Positions 59,264-64,000 of a DNA stretch of 64,000 nt are shown piece after piece (the first letter of the stretch is position 1; each line of letters opens with the position of its first letter). The notes beneath the pieces were generated by a model, which saw nothing but the letters and a program-made list of their open reading frames with translations, did not search any database and was not told the origin of the DNA. The DNA is from Microterricola pindariensis (GTDB lineage Bacteria > Actinomycetota > Actinomycetes > Actinomycetales > Microbacteriaceae): NCBI RefSeq assembly GCF_002936985.1, contig NZ_MPZN01000003.1, positions 1 to 64,000 of the forward strand, given 5' to 3'. A program made the position numbers and the translations under genes.

Positions 59264-60964
59264 GTGGCACAGTACGACGTAATCGTTGTGGGTTCCGGCG
59301 CCTCTGGCGGCCCGCTCGCCGCCCGGCTGTCGGAGGATCCGTCTCGCCGGGTCCTGCTCATCGAGGCCGGACCGGCGCCCGCCTCGACGGACGGATTCCC
59401 GAAGGACCTGCTCGACGCAGGGCTCATGTCCGGGGCGATGCCCGGCCACCCCAACAACTGGTCCTTCGTGGCCAACCTCACCCCCGAGCTGCCCTACCTC
59501 GTCTCCCGCGGGAAGATCCTCGGCGGGTCGAGCTCGCTGAACGGCACCTATTACATTCGCGGGCGCAAGCAGGACTTCGACACCTACGCCGCGCGGGGCA
59601 ACACGGAGTGGTCGTTCGAGAAGGTGCTCCCGTACTACGAGAAGCTGGAGCACGATCTGGCCTTCGAGGGCCAGGAGGGGCATGAGGGGCGCGGCCCCGT
59701 GCCGATCTACCGAGTCTCCCCGGCGGAGCAGACGCAGTACACGAAGGCGTTCATCGCCGCCTGCCATGAGCTCGGCTTCGGCTGGGAAGAGGACAAGAAC
59801 TCGCCGACGAGCGTTCCCGGCGTCGGCCTGCTGCCGATGAACGCCGTCGACAACGTGCGGATGAACACCGGCATCACCTATGTGAATCCGGCCCGTTCCC
59901 GCGCGAACTTCCATGTCTGGGGCGACACGCTCGCCCGCAAGGTGCTCTTCGACGGCACGACCGTCACCGGCCTGGAGGTGGGCAGGAACGGCGGCATCGA
60001 GGTCGTGCGGGCCGCCGAGATCGTCATCGCGGCGGGCGCGTTCAAGTCCCCGCACCTGCTCGCCCTCTCGGGAATCGGACCGCGCGCCGAGCTGGAGGCG
60101 GCCGGCATCTCGGTTCTCGTCGACCTGCCCGGCGTGGGCAAGGACTTCAGCGACCACCCGGACATCTCGTTCAACTGGTCGCCCACCCGCAGGCTCGGCA
60201 AGGAGAAGACACCGTTCGCCTTTCAGACGGTGCTGAACTTCAACTCACACGGCTCCCAGTACGACGGCGACCTCGAAGTGCTGCCGATGATGCGTTCCAT
60301 GATGTCGATGATGGGAATGGAGCAGGGCAGCGCCCTGTCGACGATGTGGGGCATCGTGCGCCGGCCCGGTGCCTTCCTGAAATCGATGAAGGGGGTCTCG
60401 ATCAAGCGCTTCGCGCAGCAGATGCAGCGCGCCAATGACCTGGCCATGGCGATCGCCGTGCAGCAGGCCGAATCCCGCGGCAACGTCTTCACGGTGTCGG
60501 CCGACCCGCTCACGCAGCCCAAGATCGAGTACAACTACCTGAGCGACCCGCGCGACGTCGTGCGGATGCGCGAGGTGGTGCGCACCACAATCCAGATCCT
60601 GCAGTCGCAGGCGTTCAAGCCGTACTTCAAGCGGGTGACCGAGCTCGACGCCGAGACGCTGGCGAGCGACGCCAAGCTCGACGTCTGGATGAAGACCCAC
60701 CTGGCCACCGCGATCCACGCCTCGGGCAGCTGTGCCATGGGCAGTGACCCGGCGGCCGGCCACGTCGTCGACCAGTTCGGGCGGGTGCACGGCGTGAGAG
60801 GCCTGCGCGTGGCCGACACCTCGATCCTGCCGTTCGTCCCCTCTCGGGGCCCCGCGGCGACGGCGATGCTCATCGGCGAGCGTGTCGCCGGGTTCATGAC
60901 CGAGGGTGCGGAGCCGGCGGCACGGCCTGCGGAGTCCACCGAGTCTGAGGGGGTGGCGGCATGA
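59264..60964 (+). CDS. GMC-family oxidoreductase (choline-dehydrogenase-like)
   Basis: FAD enzyme of 566 residues. The dinucleotide motif DVIVVGSGASGGPLAARLS is at 5-23, the GMC signature 1 region is GKILGGSSSLNGTYYIRGR (about 83-101), and the C-terminal catalytic region includes HASGSCAMG and RVHGVRGLRVADTSILPFVPSRG. Such enzymes oxidise alcohols, often to aldehydes. An insert near 335-400 (MMRSMMSMMGMEQGSALST) is unusual. It could also be related to MftG-type proteins. The start is GTG behind AGGAG. It overlaps an SRPBCC gene. Confidence 0.88.
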   Translation: MAQYDVIVVGSGASGGPLAARLSEDPSRRVLLIEAGPAPASTDGFPKDLLDAGLMSGAMPGHPNNWSFVANLTPELPYLVSRGKILGGSSSLNGTYYIRGRKQDFDTYAARGNTEWSFEKVLPYYEKLEHDLAFEGQEGHEGRGPVPIYRVSPAEQTQYTKAFIAACHELGFGWEEDKNSPTSVPGVGLLPMNAVDNVRMNTGITYVNPARSRANFHVWGDTLARKVLFDGTTVTGLEVGRNGGIEVVRAAEIVIAAGAFKSPHLLALSGIGPRAELEAAGISVLVDLPGVGKDFSDHPDISFNWSPTRRLGKEKTPFAFQTVLNFNSHGSQYDGDLEVLPMMRSMMSMMGMEQGSALSTMWGIVRRPGAFLKSMKGVSIKRFAQQMQRANDLAMAIAVQQAESRGNVFTVSADPLTQPKIEYNYLSDPRDVVRMREVVRTTIQILQSQAFKPYFKRVTELDAETLASDAKLDVWMKTHLATAIHASGSCAMGSDPAAGHVVDQFGRVHGVRGLRVADTSILPFVPSRGPAATAMLIGERVAGFMTEGAEPAARPAESTESEGVAA

Positions 60965-61446
60965 GCGCGCACCCGGGCGCTGCCGATGCGGCCCTGCCCG
61001 CGCAGACCGTTGCACGCAGCATCCGGATCGACGCGCCCGTCGAGCTGATCTGGGCGGCGGTGCGCGATTTCGGCGGGCACGGCGCGTGGATGCCGGGCGC
61101 CGGCGCCGGGGCGGAGCACCTCAGCTGGTCCGGCGACGCCAACACGCCGGGCACCGTGCGGCGCTTCGCCGCGCCGGGCCGCCCCGTGTTCGCCGAACGG
61201 CTGAACCGAATCGATGACGAGGCGCACGAGCTGGCCTACTCGATCATCGAGTCGCCGTTCCCGATGGAGCGCCACGAGGCCACGATTGCGGTCGTCGCCG
61301 ACGGGGACTCCGCGGTGGCCTCCTGGACGGCCCGTTTCGAGGCCGACGACGCCACGGCCGCGATGCTCGACGGGTTCATGGGCACGCAGGCCTTCGCCCC
61401 GGGGCTGGCCGGCCTGAAGGGCTACGCGGAGGAGGCGAACAGCTAG
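60961..61446 (+). CDS. SRPBCC-family protein (polyketide-cyclase-like)
   Basis: Small protein of 161 residues with the START-like helix-grip fold: ARSIRIDAPVELIWAAVRDFGGHGAWMPG at the N-terminus, central VRRFAAPGRPVFAERLNRID and a C-terminal helix LDGFMGTQAFAPGLAGLKGYAEE. Family members bind hydrophobic ligands; some cyclise polyketides. ATGA overlap with the GMC gene suggests it binds or chaperones the same substrate. Confidence 0.85.
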   Translation: MSAHPGAADAALPAQTVARSIRIDAPVELIWAAVRDFGGHGAWMPGAGAGAEHLSWSGDANTPGTVRRFAAPGRPVFAERLNRIDDEAHELAYSIIESPFPMERHEATIAVVADGDSAVASWTARFEADDATAAMLDGFMGTQAFAPGLAGLKGYAEEANS

Positions 61447-61512
61447 GCGGCTAGGGGCCCCCGCGGCGTTCGCGCCCGGGGGGCCTGCGCCGTCACCAGA
61501 CCTGGTCGCGCG

Positions 61513-61806
61513 TCAGTAGCCTTCCGGCTTGCTGGCGATGCCGTCCAGCCAGAGCTGCTCGGAGGGGTCGCTGTGCGAGCCGTCCGTGCCGACGTGCTTG
61601 GTGTCGATGCGGTCGCCCTTGGTGATGACGTGGACCAGGGCCATGCCGTGCCCGCGGCCGAGGCCGTAGTCCTCGGCGAGCCAGGCGAGGATCGGGGTCG
61701 CCTTGGTGTTGGCATCGAAGCCGCGCTCGTGTGCGAGGTCGACGAGCTGGCGGGGCGTGAGCCCGGTCTTCTTCTCGATCGTGTCGAGGTAGGCCTGGAA
61801 AGACAT
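61513..61806 (-). CDS. DUF4287-domain protein
   Basis: Protein of 97 residues. MSFQAYLDTIEKKTGLTPRQLVDLAHERGF followed by TPILAWLAEDYGLGRGHGMALVHVI fits DUF4287, a small domain seen alone or fused to DUF5655 domains. Function unknown. ATG at 61806 follows AGGAG eight bases upstream; the longer frame is rejected. The C-terminal SEQLWLDGIASKPEGY is variable. Confidence 0.8.
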   Translation of the reverse strand: MSFQAYLDTIEKKTGLTPRQLVDLAHERGFDANTKATPILAWLAEDYGLGRGHGMALVHVITKGDRIDTKHVGTDGSHSDPSEQLWLDGIASKPEGY

Positions 61807-61888
61807 CGCTGATTCTCCTGGTGGTGGTTCGGCGTCGAGAACCGGACGGCGCTCAACAGGGCACGGTACCCACTGGCTGTTCCTGCGG

Positions 61889-64000
<2,112 letters not shown>

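Noticed and set aside
58549-60964. Mycofactocin system (MftR-like regulator with a GMC oxidoreductase)
   Set aside because: No mftA, mftB, mftC or other mycofactocin biosynthesis genes are in the window and the similarity of both proteins to MftR/MftG is weak.

Overview
This window comes from a high-GC actinobacterium, most likely a member of the Microbacteriaceae or a close relative. Codons end mostly in G or C, GTG starts are frequent, operons have ATGA/GTGA start-stop overlaps, and the best recognisable homologues (rifampicin monooxygenase type Rox, PspA with a membrane partner, XRE/MmyB-type regulators, DUF4287, DUF2255) are typical of that phylum. No rRNA, tRNA, CRISPR array, intact insertion sequence or phage gene was seen. 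About 58 protein genes are annotated, two of them cut by the window edges.

Positions 1-17,000 hold a catabolic region of visibly lower GC, with many A/T-ending codons. An acyl-CoA dehydrogenase is divergent from a LysR regulator, with a perfect T-N11-A dyad between them. An almost gapless set of thirteen genes follows: a peptide-type ABC transporter (binding protein, two permeases, two ATPases), a shikimate-dehydrogenase paralogue, a class II aldolase, a PfkB kinase, an aldehyde dehydrogenase, a CaiB-type CoA-transferase, a short-chain dehydrogenase, a dimethylformamidase large-subunit homologue and a glutaryl-CoA-dehydrogenase-like enzyme. I do not recognise this as a named pathway. Its logic is import, oxidation, kinase/aldolase cleavage, amide hydrolysis and CoA-dependent breakdown of an acid. 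About 600 gene-free bases (16,998-17,593) separate it from GC-rich sequence.

Positions 17.6-35.6 kb are a mosaic of small units: PspA and a membrane partner, a patatin lipase, a metallo-beta-lactamase-fold hydrolase under a TetR regulator with two tandem 21-bp operators, an aldo/keto reductase and alcohol dehydrogenase near an XRE/MmyB regulator, and an MMPL exporter divergent from TetR. Within it, 26.2-29.3 kb holds a compact cassette: an N-formylglutamate-amidohydrolase-like enzyme, a DUF1704 HEXXXH metallopeptidase (the family of eukaryotic tubulin tyrosine carboxypeptidase MATCAP) and a glutathione-synthetase-like ATP-grasp ligase. This ligase plus peptidase pairing is one of the two most interesting systems here.

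Positions 35.6-44.6 kb are an eight-gene minus-strand operon: a branched-chain-type ABC importer (binding protein, fused LivH-LivM permease, LivG, LivF), two AhpD/CMD-fold proteins, a large FAD/NAD(P) protein and a sarcosine-oxidase-like flavoenzyme. It looks like uptake and oxidation of an N-methylated or secondary amine.

Positions 44.7-64 kb carry a P2-type ATPase, a FAD/Rieske oxidoreductase, a PadR regulator with an ABC1 kinase, a flavin amine oxidase, a two-component system, an AlkD-type repair protein, a TetR/GMC oxidoreductase/SRPBCC unit, a rifampicin-monooxygenase homologue preceded by a long hairpin resembling half of the rifamycin-associated element, and the C-terminal end of a succinate dehydrogenase/fumarate reductase flavoprotein.
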